Positions 34,927-43,917 of a stretch of DNA of 64,000 nt are shown here, one piece after another (positions within the stretch are counted from its first letter, which is position 1; each line of letters opens with the position of its first letter). This DNA is from Micromonospora avicenniae. Its GTDB lineage: Bacteria; Actinomycetota; Actinomycetes; Mycobacteriales; Micromonosporaceae. The stretch covers positions 372,001 to 436,000 of the forward strand of contig NZ_FTNF01000003.1 in NCBI RefSeq assembly GCF_900156065.1, written 5' to 3'. Below the pieces are notes generated by a model. The model was not told the origin of the DNA, searched no databases, and saw nothing but the letters and a program-made list of their open reading frames with translations. The position numbers were made by a program, and so were the translations under genes.

Positions 34927-35403
34927 TCAGGCGCCGAACCAGCCGGGCACGTCGAGGCGGAACCAGTTCGCCGGGGTGACGGCCCGCAGGTCGTCCTCGA
35001 TGGCGGCGACCCGTTCCGCCCCGAGCGTGGCCACCCACCGTTGCCGGAGCTGGTCGAAGACGACCGCCGAGCGGCGTAGCCCGTCGTACCCGCGGTCGGT
35101 CATCCGCACCAGCTTGCGCCGGGCATCGCGGGGGTCGTCGGCCCGTTCCAGGTAGCCGAGGGCCACCAGCCGGTCCACCGTCTTGCCGGCCGCCTGCTTC
35201 GAGACGCCCAGCCGTTGGCCCAGTTCGCCGGCGGTTGTGCCGTCGGGGCCGACGGCCTGGAGCACGAAGCCGTGCAGCGGCCTCAGCTCGGTGTGCCCCT
35301 GTCGGGCCAGCTCGGCGTGCAGATCGTCGATGAGTGCCCGGAAGCCCGCCAGCAGCAGCAGTGGCAGCAGGAAGCCCGGTCGCTCGGCGTCAGTGGTTGC
35401 CAT
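34927..35403 (-). CDS. MarR-family transcriptional regulator
   Basis: A 158-residue winged-helix regulator. The core is LHGFVLQAVGPDGTTAGEL, recognition helix VSKQAAGKTVDRLVALGYL and wing RADDPRDARRKLVRMTDRG, with flanking dimerisation helices. The ATG at 35403 is preferred to the TTG at 35412. Two operator-like sites start 5 bases upstream of it. It is divergent from the AhpD-like gene and very probably represses both. Confidence 0.9.
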   Translation of the reverse strand: MATTDAERPGFLLPLLLLAGFRALIDDLHAELARQGHTELRPLHGFVLQAVGPDGTTAGELGQRLGVSKQAAGKTVDRLVALGYLERADDPRDARRKLVRMTDRGYDGLRRSAVVFDQLRQRWVATLGAERVAAIEDDLRAVTPANWFRLDVPGWFGA

Positions 35404-35407
35404 ACTC

Positions 35408-35443
35408 GACAACCACGTTTACTATTCCGTCAACCACGTTGAC
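35408..35443. promoter_or_regulatory. Two MarR operator sites, 21 bp apart
   Basis: GTCAACCACGTTGAC (35429-35443) is a perfect 6-3-6 palindrome. GACAACCACGTTTAC (35408-35422) shares its AACCACGTT core. The centres are 21 bases apart, two helical turns, so two dimers can bind the same face. They lie between the marR ATG and the divergent AhpD-like gene. Confidence 0.7.
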
Positions 35444-35510
35444 GATCCTAGGTCATCGCTGGTCGGGTCGTGTTCGCCGACCTGGCTCACCCCTCGATGA
35501 AAGGTCACCC

Positions 35511-36062
35511 GTGCCAATCTTCACACCGCACACCGCCGATACCGCCCCCGCCGCCGCCCGGCCGGCCATTGAGGGGGCGCGCCGCAAGCTCGGCCACCTG
35601 CCCGCCGCCGTCGGACTCCTGGCCGAGTCCCCGGAACTGCTCAACGGCTTCCTCACCGTCAGCGCCATCTTCGAAAGGTGTGCGCTCGACCCGGTGGAGC
35701 GGGAGGTCGTCGTGCTGACCGTCGCCACCAGCAACGAGTGCCACCTCTGCGTCGCCATGCACACCGCGACCCTGACCCAGCACGACGTCGCCCCCGAGCT
35801 GATCGCCGCGCTGCGCGCCGGCGTACCGCTACCCGACGACCGGCTCGAGGCGCTCCGGCGCTTCACGCTCGCCGTGCTCGACCGGCGGGGTGCCGTCCCG
35901 GAGGACGAGTTGACCGCCTTCCTGGCCGCCGGCTACCTGCCGCGCAACGCCCTGGACGTGGTTCTCGGCGTCGGGACGTACACCATCTCCACCTTCGCCA
36001 ACCGCCTCGTGGACGCGCCGCTCGACCCGGCACTGGCCGCACACGCCTGGGCACCGTCCTGA
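35511..36062 (+). CDS. Carboxymuconolactone decarboxylase / AhpD-like protein
   Basis: A 183-residue CMD-fold protein with the redox motif ECHLCVAMH (Cys about 82 and 85, His 89), as in AhpD-type alkylhydroperoxidases. Such proteins reduce hydroperoxides or serve as reductants for a peroxiredoxin. The GTG at 35511 is preceded by AAAGG at a good distance. Control by the divergent MarR regulator suggests induction by oxidants or quinone-like compounds. Confidence 0.88.
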   Translation: MPIFTPHTADTAPAAARPAIEGARRKLGHLPAAVGLLAESPELLNGFLTVSAIFERCALDPVEREVVVLTVATSNECHLCVAMHTATLTQHDVAPELIAALRAGVPLPDDRLEALRRFTLAVLDRRGAVPEDELTAFLAAGYLPRNALDVVLGVGTYTISTFANRLVDAPLDPALAAHAWAPS

Positions 36063-36072
36063 CCTTCGCCGG

Positions 36073-36891
36073 TCACCCGGCTTCGGCCGCCACCCGGTCG
36101 AGCCACTCGCCGATCAGCGCGTCGAACAGTGCCGGCTGCTCGATCTGCAGGTTGTGGCCGGCCACGTCGAGCACCGCGAACGTCGCCCGTGGGTAGTGCG
36201 GCAGCAACGCGAACTGATCGAGGTAACCCACGGCGTGGTCCTGGCGTCCGGTCAGGACCAGGGCCGGGCGGGTGAACGGCGCACCGCCCTCGGGATCCTC
36301 GCTGAGCGTCCAGCGCTGCCGGATCCGCGCCATCGCATCGGTGTCGGCGACGTCCAGGCCAGCCAGCACCTCCTCGCGGAACCGGCGGAGCGTCTCCGGG
36401 GTCTGCACGACCGCCATGTCCGCGAACTCCTCGGCGGTCCGGGCGTCGACGGCGGCGAGCAGCTCCGGGTCGGGGCGCAGCACCTGCGGCTCCGGCACCC
36501 GCCGCTCGGCGTGCTCCACCGCGGTGCCGACGGGGCAGACCAGCGCCAACCCGAGCACCTGCGCGGGCCGGGCCCGGACGAGGGCCCGGGCGAGGTAGCC
36601 GCCGTACGACTCGCCGACGAGCAGGAACGGGTGGTCGCCAAGGGTGTCGTCCACGAAGTCCAGCACCGCGGCGAGCACATCGTCGGAGCTGGTGATCGAC
36701 GGCGGCGCCGGGGAGGCCCCCATGGCCGGCAGATCGGGGTACAGCCGCCGGTAGCCGGGACGCGCGGCGAATACGGGCTCCAGGCAGCCGAGCATCAGGC
36801 GGTGGTCCGGCGTCCAGCCGTGCAGCGCGAGCACGGGCGTCCCGACACCTCGCTCGACGACGTTCAGTGATACGGAGGTGCGGCGCGGCAT
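36073..36891 (-). CDS. Alpha/beta hydrolase
   Basis: A 272-residue alpha/beta-hydrolase with oxyanion region LALHGWTP, nucleophile elbow GESYGG (about S95), acid in VLTGRQDHAVGY and histidine in DVAGHNLQ. The substrate is not predictable. AAGGAAA lies 7 bases before the ATG. It converges on the AhpD-like gene with 10 bases between stops and is divergent from mqnL. Confidence 0.88.
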   Translation of the reverse strand: MPRRTSVSLNVVERGVGTPVLALHGWTPDHRLMLGCLEPVFAARPGYRRLYPDLPAMGASPAPPSITSSDDVLAAVLDFVDDTLGDHPFLLVGESYGGYLARALVRARPAQVLGLALVCPVGTAVEHAERRVPEPQVLRPDPELLAAVDARTAEEFADMAVVQTPETLRRFREEVLAGLDVADTDAMARIRQRWTLSEDPEGGAPFTRPALVLTGRQDHAVGYLDQFALLPHYPRATFAVLDVAGHNLQIEQPALFDALIGEWLDRVAAEAG

Positions 36892-37047
36892 CAGGTTTCC
36901 TTTCGTCCCCGGCGGTGGCGCACGCATGGTGCCGACACGCCCCGACAGATTCGGCCCGGATCGGCGCGGTTGTGAGGCAGGGCACACGGCGTGACGCTGC
37001 GGACCCGGCTGGGGCGGTGCGGGGGGCGGTGCGGGAGACTGGCAGGT

Positions 37048-38508
37048 ATGGCGGCTCGTGGCTTCCCGTACACCGATCTCAAGGACTTCCTCGCGGCCCT
37101 GGAGCGCGCGGGCGAACTGCGGCGGGTGAGCGTCCCGGTCGACCCGACCCTGGAGATCAGCGAGATCGTCACCCGGACGGTGCGCGCGGGTGGTCCGGCG
37201 CTGCTCTTCGAGCGCCCGACCCGAGGTGAGATGCCGGTGGCGATCAACCTCTTCGGCACCGAGAAGCGGATGGCGATGGCGCTGGGCGTCGAGTCGCTCG
37301 ACGAGGTCGGCGCGCGCATCGGCGAGCTGATCAAGCCGGAGCTGCCGGTCGGCTGGTCGGGCATCCGCGAGGGGCTCGGCAAAGTGATGCAGCTCAAGTC
37401 GCTGCCGCCGCGCAAGGTGAAGACCGCGCCGTGCCAGCAGGTGGTGTACCGCGGGGACGACGTCGACCTGAACCGGCTCCCCGGCCTGCAGGTGTGGCCC
37501 GGCGACGGCGGGATCTTCCACAACTTCGGGCTGACCCACACGAAGCACCCGGAGACCGGCAAGCGCAACCTCGGCCTGTACCGGCTCCAGCAGCACGACC
37601 GCAACACCCTCGGCATGCACTGGCAGATCCACAAGGACTCCACCGCGCACCACGCCGTCGCGGAGCGCCTCGGCCAGCGCCTGCCGGTCGCGGTGGCGAT
37701 CGGCTGCGACCCGGTGGTGTCGTACGCGGCCTCCGCGCCGCTGCCCAGCGACATCGACGAGTACCTGTTCGCCGGGTTCCTGCGGGGCGAGCGGGTGGAG
37801 ATGGTGGACTGCCTCACCGTGCCGTTGCAGGTGCCGGCGAACGCGCAGGTGGTGCTGGAGGGCTACCTGGAGCCGGGCGAGCGGCTGCCGGAGGGCCCGT
37901 TCGGCGACCACACCGGGTTCTACACCCCGGTCGAGCCGTTCCCGGTGCTGCACGTCGAGACGATGACCATGCAGCGTGACCCGGTCTACCACTCGATCAT
38001 CACGTCGAAGCCGCCGCAGGAGGACCACGGCCTCGGCAAGGCCACCGAACGGATCTTTCAGCCGCTGCTCAAGATGCTGATCCCGGACATCGTCGACTAC
38101 GACCTGCCGGCCGCCGGTGTCTTCCACAACTGCGCGATCGTGTCGATCCGCAAGCGCTACCCGAAGCACGCGCAGAAGGTGATGAACGCGATCTGGGGCG
38201 CGCACCTGATGTCGCTCACCAAGCTCATCGTGATCGTCGACGAGGACTGCGACGTGCACGACTACAACGAGGTGGCGTTCCGCGCGTTCGGCAACGTCGA
38301 CTACGCCCGGGACCTGCTGCTCACCGAGGGGCCGGTGGACCACCTCGACCACTCGTCGTACCAGCAGTTCTGGGGCGGCAAGGCGGGCGTCGACGCGACC
38401 CGCAAGCTGCCCGAGGAGGGCTACAGCCGGGGCTGGCCGGAGGAGATGCGGATGTCGCCCGAGGTGGTCTCCCTGGTCGACAAGCGTTGGAAGGAGTACG
38501 AGATCTGA
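37048..38508 (+). CDS. mqnL: UbiD-family decarboxylase of the futalosine menaquinone pathway
   Basis: A 486-residue UbiD-family enzyme that should use prenylated FMN to decarboxylate the naphthoate intermediate late in menaquinone synthesis. The prFMN-site Glu/Arg region is in EGPFGDHTGFYTP (about 294-306), and NLGLYRLQ and HWQIHKDS are typical. The operon mqnL-mqnP-mqnM matches the Streptomyces futalosine cluster and is supported by mqnE at 47156. The ATG at 37048 is chosen by homology over an upstream in-frame start. Its stop overlaps the mqnP start by one base. Confidence 0.9.
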   Translation: MAARGFPYTDLKDFLAALERAGELRRVSVPVDPTLEISEIVTRTVRAGGPALLFERPTRGEMPVAINLFGTEKRMAMALGVESLDEVGARIGELIKPELPVGWSGIREGLGKVMQLKSLPPRKVKTAPCQQVVYRGDDVDLNRLPGLQVWPGDGGIFHNFGLTHTKHPETGKRNLGLYRLQQHDRNTLGMHWQIHKDSTAHHAVAERLGQRLPVAVAIGCDPVVSYAASAPLPSDIDEYLFAGFLRGERVEMVDCLTVPLQVPANAQVVLEGYLEPGERLPEGPFGDHTGFYTPVEPFPVLHVETMTMQRDPVYHSIITSKPPQEDHGLGKATERIFQPLLKMLIPDIVDYDLPAAGVFHNCAIVSIRKRYPKHAQKVMNAIWGAHLMSLTKLIVIVDEDCDVHDYNEVAFRAFGNVDYARDLLLTEGPVDHLDHSSYQQFWGGKAGVDATRKLPEEGYSRGWPEEMRMSPEVVSLVDKRWKEYEI

Positions 38509-39419
38509 TGGCGGTCCTCGACGCGCCGGTGGAACGGCCGGGCAGGGTCAAGTCCTTCCTCCGGCTGGTCACCATCGAGCACTCGGTCTTCGCGCTGCCC
38601 TTCGGCTACCTCTCCGCGCTCACCGCGATGCAGGTCAACGGCGGCCACGTGCGCTGGCTCGACCTGCTGCTGATCACGATCGCGATGGTCGGGGCGCGGA
38701 CGTTCGCGATGGCCGCCAACCGGATCCTCGACCGGCGGATCGACGCGCGGAACCCGCGTACGGCCAAGCGGGAACTGGTCACCGGGGCGGTGAGCGTACG
38801 GACGGCCTGGACCGGGGCGCTGGTCGCGATTGTGGTCTTCCTGGCCGCCGCCGCGCTGCTCAACCCGCTCTGCCTGGCACTCGCCCCGCTCGCCGTGGTG
38901 CCGCTGGTCGTCTACCCGTACGGCAAGCGGTTCACCAACTGGCCGCACGCGATCCTGGGGATCGCCCAGGCGGTCGGGCCGGTCGGCGCGTGGCTGGCCG
39001 TAACCGGCACGTTCGACGGCTCCGGTCCGGCGTGGCTGCTCGGCGCGGCGGTCGGCCTCTGGATCGGCGGCTTCGACCTGATCTACGCCTGCCAGGACAT
39101 CGAGATCGACCGGCAGATCGGGGTGCACAGCGTCCCCGCCAGGTACGGTGCCCGCTTCGCGCTGCACGCCTCCACCGTCGCGCACGTGGTGACGTTCGCC
39201 CTGTTCCTCTGGTTCGGCGCCCTGGTCGGCTTCGGCTGGCTCTGGTGGATCGGCCTGGTGCTGACCGCGGCCGCCTTCGCGTACCAGCACCTGGTGGTCA
39301 GCCCGACCGACCTCAGCAAGGTCAACCGGGCGTTCTTCACCGCGAACGGCTTCGTCGGCATCGCGTTGTTCGTGCTCGCCCTGCTCGACCTGGTGGTCCG
39401 GCTCGGCCTGCGGGCGTGA
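38508..39419 (+). CDS. mqnP: UbiA-family prenyltransferase of the futalosine pathway
   Basis: A 303-residue membrane prenyltransferase with about eight helices and both Asp-rich motifs: NRILDRRIDARNPRT (about 72-86) and YACQDIEIDRQIG (about 196-208). It attaches the polyprenyl chain to the 1,4-dihydroxy-6-naphthoate-derived ring. Start within TGATG of the mqnL stop. UbiA of the MqnP subgroup fits better than heme-O or UbiA proper because of its neighbours. Confidence 0.9.
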   Translation: MAVLDAPVERPGRVKSFLRLVTIEHSVFALPFGYLSALTAMQVNGGHVRWLDLLLITIAMVGARTFAMAANRILDRRIDARNPRTAKRELVTGAVSVRTAWTGALVAIVVFLAAAALLNPLCLALAPLAVVPLVVYPYGKRFTNWPHAILGIAQAVGPVGAWLAVTGTFDGSGPAWLLGAAVGLWIGGFDLIYACQDIEIDRQIGVHSVPARYGARFALHASTVAHVVTFALFLWFGALVGFGWLWWIGLVLTAAAFAYQHLVVSPTDLSKVNRAFFTANGFVGIALFVLALLDLVVRLGLRA

Positions 39420-39438
39420 CCGGGTGAGGCGGGACGGC

Positions 39439-40068
39439 ATGCGTGAGCCTTGGGTGGTCGGCGTCTCCGGTGCGTCCGGTACCCCGTACGCGGCGGCCGT
39501 AGTGCGGGGGCTGCTCGACGCGGGGGAGCCGGTCGACCTGATCGTCTCGCGAGCGGCCCGGCTCACGCTGCTCGACGAGACCGGCCGCCCGTTCCGCGAC
39601 GCGCACTGGGCCGACGACCTCGCCGGCTGGCTCGGCCGGGACCTGGGCGACGCGGATGTGCGGTACTGGCCCGCAGGCGATCTCGCCGCCGGGCCGAGCA
39701 GCGGCTCGTACCGCGTGCGTGGCATGACGGTGGTGCCGGCGAGCACCGCGGCCTGCGCGGGCATCGCGATCGGCCTCTCCAAGGACCTGCTGCAACGGGC
39801 GGCGGAGGTCAACCTCAAGGAGCGCCGGCCGGTGGTGGTGGTGCCCCGGGAGACCCCGGTGACCCGAAGCCATCTCGAGCACTTGATCGCGTTGCACGAC
39901 GCCGGTGCGGTGGTGTTGCCCGCCAGCCCCGGCTTCTACGGTGCCGGTGCGTCCGCCTCGGCTCAGCAGCTCGTCGACTTCGTGGCAGGAAAGGTGCTTG
40001 ACGCGCTGGGCGTGTCGCACACGCTGTTCCGGCGTTGGTCGGGTGAGCTCGGCGCGGCCCGGGACTGA
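39439..40068 (+). CDS. mqnM: UbiX-family flavin prenyltransferase
   Basis: A 209-residue flavoprotein of the UbiX group with VVGVSGASGTPYA (nucleotide loop), VVPASTAACAGIAIGLSKDLLQRAAEV and the VVVPRETP substrate-phosphate motif. It makes prenylated FMN for the UbiD partner two genes upstream. A GTG at 39424 is an alternative start; the ATG at 39439 has GAGGCGGG upstream. End of the operon. Confidence 0.9.
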   Translation: MREPWVVGVSGASGTPYAAAVVRGLLDAGEPVDLIVSRAARLTLLDETGRPFRDAHWADDLAGWLGRDLGDADVRYWPAGDLAAGPSSGSYRVRGMTVVPASTAACAGIAIGLSKDLLQRAAEVNLKERRPVVVVPRETPVTRSHLEHLIALHDAGAVVLPASPGFYGAGASASAQQLVDFVAGKVLDALGVSHTLFRRWSGELGAARD

Positions 40069-40147
40069 CATCGCCGATCACCGGGCCGCAGGGTGGTACG
40101 CGAACCGGGCACCGTGGCCCGGCCCACGCGGTAACCTCGCACCAGAC

Positions 40148-40414
40148 TCAATACATGCCGGCGTTGGCCGGACCGGGACCGGTCGAGGCAGCCGGACCGG
40201 CATTTCGTGGCCGGCCCGCCTCGTCGGTCTCCTCCAGCATGCCCTCCCCCTCCAGCAGGGCCCGCACCTCGGATTCCCGAAACCGGCGATGCCCGCCTGG
40301 AGTCCGGATGCTGCCGATCCGGCCCGCCGCTGCCCATCTCGTCACAGTCTTCGGGTCAACCCGAAACAATGCGGCAACTTCACCCGGTGTCAGCAGGCGA
40401 TCTCCAGTGTCCAC
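40148..40414 (-). CDS. bldC: BldC-type MerR-like developmental regulator
   Basis: An 88-residue small DNA-binding protein with the near-invariant BldC core LLTPGEVAALFRVDPKTV then TRWAAAGRIGSIRTPGGHRR and FRESEVRALL. In Streptomyces BldC binds head-to-tail on direct repeats and holds back sporulation genes. The GTG at 40414 is chosen because of the strong GAGGAGGGGG immediately upstream and the match to the family start; upstream residues have no homology. The C-terminal 25 residues differ from Streptomyces BldC. Confidence 0.93.
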   Translation of the reverse strand: MDTGDRLLTPGEVAALFRVDPKTVTRWAAAGRIGSIRTPGGHRRFRESEVRALLEGEGMLEETDEAGRPRNAGPAASTGPGPANAGMY

Positions 40415-40668
40415 AGCCCCCTCCTCGCATCGACGAAGCCCCCGGCTGAACACACTGCCCCCGGCCGGTGCGAGCCCAGAGCCGTCATGAGGGACGTATG
40501 GCAATTACAGCACCAGCGACCTGGCCTGTCCGCCAAACGCGAAAAACGCACTGAGTGGGAAGTTAGTCAATGGTACCGGCGATGCGCTCCTTTGACCGTA
40601 CGTACGCGAACTGTTACGTCCTGTCATATTCAACGGGTGCCGAAGTCCCTGCGTTACGTGTGACGAGC

Positions 40669-40674
40669 TAGTCT
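40669..40674 (+). promoter_or_regulatory. Candidate -10 (TAGTCT), leaderless Lrp gene
   Basis: TAGTCT ends 8 bases before the GTG at 40683. The gap 40415-40682 is notably A/T-richer than its surroundings and must also carry the bldC promoter on the other strand. Confidence 0.4.
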
Positions 40675-40682
40675 CACCATCC

Positions 40683-41141
40683 GTGGACGCCATCGACCTC
40701 AACCTCGTGGACCTGCTGCGCAACAACGCCCGCCTCTCGTACGCGGAGCTCGCGCGTCAGGTCGGCCTCTCCGCGCCGGCCGTCCACGAGCGGGTCGGCA
40801 AGCTGGAGACCAGCGGTGTGCTGCGGGGCTACCGGGCCGACGTCGAACCGGAGGCCGTCGGGCTCGGGGTGACCGCGCTCATCGGCATCGTGGAGGACTC
40901 CGGCGCCGACACGGACGACGTCCTCGCCGCCTTCCGGAACATGCCCGAGATCGAGTCCTGCTACTTCATGGCCGGGGTCGAGTCGTTCCTGCTCAAGGCG
41001 CGGGTCGGCACCATCGCCGAGCTGGAGCAGCTGATCGTACGGCTAAACCGGACACCCGGGGTCGCCTCCACCCGGACCAGCATCGCGCTCTCCACCAAGT
41101 GGGAGAACCGCCCACAGCCGGTCAGCCCACCCGCCGCCTGA
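40683..41141 (+). CDS. Lrp/AsnC-family regulator
   Basis: A 152-residue feast/famine regulator: N-terminal helix-turn-helix (LVDLLRNNARLSYAELARQVGL then SAPAVHERVGKLETSGVL) and C-terminal RAM ligand domain (about 60-140). Such proteins sense amino acids and assemble as dimers to octamers. Target genes are not obvious; autoregulation through its own upstream region is likely. GTG start at the presumed transcription start. Confidence 0.9.
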   Translation: MDAIDLNLVDLLRNNARLSYAELARQVGLSAPAVHERVGKLETSGVLRGYRADVEPEAVGLGVTALIGIVEDSGADTDDVLAAFRNMPEIESCYFMAGVESFLLKARVGTIAELEQLIVRLNRTPGVASTRTSIALSTKWENRPQPVSPPAA

Positions 41142-41196
41142 TCGCGTCGACGGCGCGCCTGCTCAGACCAGCGGTCGAGTCTCGTCCCCGTCCGGT

Positions 41197-41826
41197 TCAG
41201 CGCGGGTCGATCCGCTCGGCGAGCCCCGGGTAACGCAGCACGTACCCCTCACCGTCCAGGTCGATGTCGGCGCTGTAGGTGTCACTGGCGAACCGCACCC
41301 GGCCCGGCCCGAGCGACGTGTAGACCTGCTCGGCGGCCACCACCACCAGGCTGGGCATCAGCACCCAGGCCACGGTGATCCGGTGCGCCCGGTCGGCCGG
41401 CGCGCTGCGCAGCCCGAGCCGGTGCACCGGCAGCGTGTTGAACAGCGGGGAGCCGCCGAGGTCGACGTCGAGCGCGTCCGCCAGCCGGTCCGGGTCGTCG
41501 GTGCCGGGTAGCCCGGCCGGCGGGTACCCGGCCGCCGCCAGCGCCGCGTCCAGGTCACCCTGCTCGGCGGTGGTCACGCGCCATCGGCCGGCCGCCCGTT
41601 CCAGCCGTACGCTGCGCAGCCAGCCCGTGCCCTCCACCTCGATCTCGACGCGGGTGGTCGTCCAGTCCGGATCGGTGTTGACCTGGTAGCGGCCGGTCCA
41701 CTGGACCGGGTCGACGGCGAGCATGGTGCCGCAGGCCGCCAGCCCCTGCGCGTCGTCGAAGAGGGTGTGCTCGGCGCCGGCCGTGTCCGTCCGGGTCCAG
41801 AAGAGCGACTTCGGCATGCTCGGCAT
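41197..41826 (-). CDS. Putative glycolipid-binding domain protein (PF06475)
   Basis: A 209-residue soluble protein resembling the glycolipid-binding DUF1089 family, with repeated beta-strand stretches (WTTTRVEIEVEGTGWLRSVR, NTLPVHRLGL, VRFASDTYSADIDLDGEG, VLRYPGLAERI). The family fold has a hydrophobic cavity, but the true ligand is unknown. The ATG is 6 bases after TACCGT on the same strand, suggesting a leaderless mRNA. It converges on the Lrp gene. Confidence 0.75.
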   Translation of the reverse strand: MPSMPKSLFWTRTDTAGAEHTLFDDAQGLAACGTMLAVDPVQWTGRYQVNTDPDWTTTRVEIEVEGTGWLRSVRLERAAGRWRVTTAEQGDLDAALAAAGYPPAGLPGTDDPDRLADALDVDLGGSPLFNTLPVHRLGLRSAPADRAHRITVAWVLMPSLVVVAAEQVYTSLGPGRVRFASDTYSADIDLDGEGYVLRYPGLAERIDPR

Positions 41827-41832
41827 GAGCCG

Positions 41833-41838
41833 ACGGTA
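41833..41838 (-). promoter_or_regulatory. Candidate -10 (TACCGT), leaderless
   Basis: TACCGT on the minus strand ends 6 bases before the ATG at 41826. Confidence 0.4.
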
Positions 41839-41871
41839 CGCGACCGGACCGTCGCCGGCAGCACATGCGCG

Positions 41872-41907
41872 AACGCCGTCGCGGAGCGTGAACTCCGCGA
41901 CGGCGTT
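41872..41907 (-). terminator. Hairpin terminator of the DEAD-box helicase gene
   Basis: AACGCCGTCGCGGAG/CTCCGCGACGGCGTT is a perfect 15-bp stem with a 6-base loop, 79 bases past the helicase stop and upstream of the glycolipid-binding gene. Confidence 0.6.
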
Positions 41908-41986
41908 GCGACACGTCGATGCCGTTGAACGGATCTTCCTCGACGCCGGCCCACCTCAGTCGCCGGCGACAGCAGGTCGATCAGGA

Positions 41987-43708
41987 TCAGTGGGTACGGG
42001 CCGGCGTCCGGTCGCCGTAGCCACGGCGCTCGTCGCGGGGCCGGTCGTCACGACCCCGGCCCTCGGTCCGGTAGCCACCCCGGACGTCCCCGGGACGGTC
42101 GTACCGACGCTCGCCGTAGCCACGTTCGCCCTGCGGGCGGTCGCCGTGGCGGCGGTCGCCGTACGTGCGTTCGCCCTGGGGCCGGTCGCCGTGGCGCCGC
42201 TCGTCGCGCTCGCCGCCGTACCGGCGTTCGTCGCGGGGACGGTCCGACGCCCGGTACCCGGAACGGTCGTCGCGCCCGGCGGAGACGCGCTCGCCGCGCG
42301 GCCGGTCGCCGTACCGGCGCTCGCCGCCGCGCTCGCCGAAGCGGCGCTCCGGGCGGTCACCGATGCGGCGCTGACCACCGGAGCGGGCGCCCGGACGGCG
42401 CGGCTCCTCCGGCTCCTCGCGAACCGGGACACCGCTCGGCTCCCGGGCACCGGTCAGCTCGGCGAGGGCGGGGTCGCCGGCCCGGACCCGGGTCTCCGAC
42501 GGCGCGACCCCGGCCTTCTCCATCATCGCGAGGGTGGTCCGGCGTTGCTTCGGCAGCACGAGCGTGGCGACCGCACCGGACTCGCCCGCTCGGGCGGTCC
42601 GACCGGCCCGGTGCAGGTAGTCCTTCGGGTCCTTCGGCGGGTCGACGTGCAGCACCAGGGTGACGCCGTCGACGTGGATGCCGCGTGCGGCCACGTCGGT
42701 GGCGACCAGCACGTTCATCCGGCCCTCGCGGAACTCCGCCAGGGTGCGGGTACGCATCCGCTGGGTCTTGCCGCCGTGCAGCCCGCCCGCCCGTACGCCC
42801 ACTGCGGCGAGCTGGCCGACCAGCCGGTCCACACCGAGCTGGGTGCGGGCGAAGACCATGGTCCGACCCTGGCGGGCGGCGATCGACGCCACCACCGGGA
42901 ACTTGTCCTGCGGCGGGATGAGCAGCACGTGGTGATCCATGGTGGTCACCGCGGCGGTCGGCGGTGCGGTCGAGTGGGTGACCGGGTCGGTCATGAACCG
43001 CTTGACCAGCGTGTCCACGTCGCCGTCGAGGGTGGCCGAGAAGAGCAGTCGCTGTGCGTCCGCCGGAGTCTTCGCCAGCAACTCGGTGACCTCGGGCAGG
43101 AAGCCCATGTCGGCCATCTGGTCGGCCTCGTCGAGCACGGTGATCTCGACGTCGTCGAGGTGGCAGACGCCGCGCTCGATCAGGTCGCCGAGTCGTCCGG
43201 GGGTGGCGACGACGATCTCCACGCCGCGGCGCAGCGCGTCGATCTGCCGGTCGTACGGCACACCGCCGACGGCGGTCTTGAGGAACACGCCGACCGCCTT
43301 GCCCAGCGGCAGGAGGGCGTCGTTGACCTGCATGGCCAGTTCCCGGGTCGGAACCAGGACGAGGGCGCGCGGGCGCAGCGGTCGCGCCCGGTCCCCGGCT
43401 GCGACGCGGGCGAGCAGCGGCAGACCGAACGCGAGGGTCTTGCCGGAGCCGGTCTGCCCACGGCCGAGCACGTCCCGGCCGGAGAGGGCGTCCGGGAGGG
43501 TGGCGCTCTGGATCTCGAACGGGGTGGTGATGTCCTGCCGGGCGAGCGCGCGGACCAGCGGCTGGGGCAGTCCGAGGGCGGCGAAGTCCCGGGGGGCCTC
43601 GGCGACCTGCGTGCTGGCCTGCTCCGCGGAGTCCTCCTGCGCGGGCTGGTCGGCCGGTACGGCATCGAACGCGGACGGGAACGTGCTGGGGTCAGCAAAG
43701 GTGGTCAA
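41987..43708 (-). CDS. DEAD-box RNA helicase with R/G/D/Y-rich tail
   Basis: A 573-residue ATP-dependent RNA helicase. Visible motifs: Q motif FAALGLPQPLVRAL...TTPFEIQ, motif I GQTGSGKT, DEAD (VLDEADQM), SAT (FSATLDG) and HRAGRTARAG. Residues about 430-573 are a disordered tail of repeated GERRYGDRP-like units that should bind RNA and favour condensates or ribosome association. I propose a TTG start at 43708 (GAAAGG upstream), since no ATG or GTG in the preceding open frame fits homology. Cold shock or ribosome assembly is the usual role. Confidence 0.87.
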   Translation of the reverse strand: MTTFADPSTFPSAFDAVPADQPAQEDSAEQASTQVAEAPRDFAALGLPQPLVRALARQDITTPFEIQSATLPDALSGRDVLGRGQTGSGKTLAFGLPLLARVAAGDRARPLRPRALVLVPTRELAMQVNDALLPLGKAVGVFLKTAVGGVPYDRQIDALRRGVEIVVATPGRLGDLIERGVCHLDDVEITVLDEADQMADMGFLPEVTELLAKTPADAQRLLFSATLDGDVDTLVKRFMTDPVTHSTAPPTAAVTTMDHHVLLIPPQDKFPVVASIAARQGRTMVFARTQLGVDRLVGQLAAVGVRAGGLHGGKTQRMRTRTLAEFREGRMNVLVATDVAARGIHVDGVTLVLHVDPPKDPKDYLHRAGRTARAGESGAVATLVLPKQRRTTLAMMEKAGVAPSETRVRAGDPALAELTGAREPSGVPVREEPEEPRRPGARSGGQRRIGDRPERRFGERGGERRYGDRPRGERVSAGRDDRSGYRASDRPRDERRYGGERDERRHGDRPQGERTYGDRRHGDRPQGERGYGERRYDRPGDVRGGYRTEGRGRDDRPRDERRGYGDRTPARTH

Positions 43709-43917
43709 GAAGTGCCTTTCGAGCGGGGCGCATCTTCGCGATGGCCCGCCGCAGCTCGACGCCGCGCGAATCGCCCGCAAGACCGCCCATGGGCGCGCAC
43801 GGTGCGCGCCAGGTGAATGATCACGACAAGTGTACGGCGACCACCGCGAGCCGCCACCCACGTGGAACCGCAGTGGGCGGACTCACCGTCGGATCGCCCG
43901 GTCGCAGGGCGGGTTGA

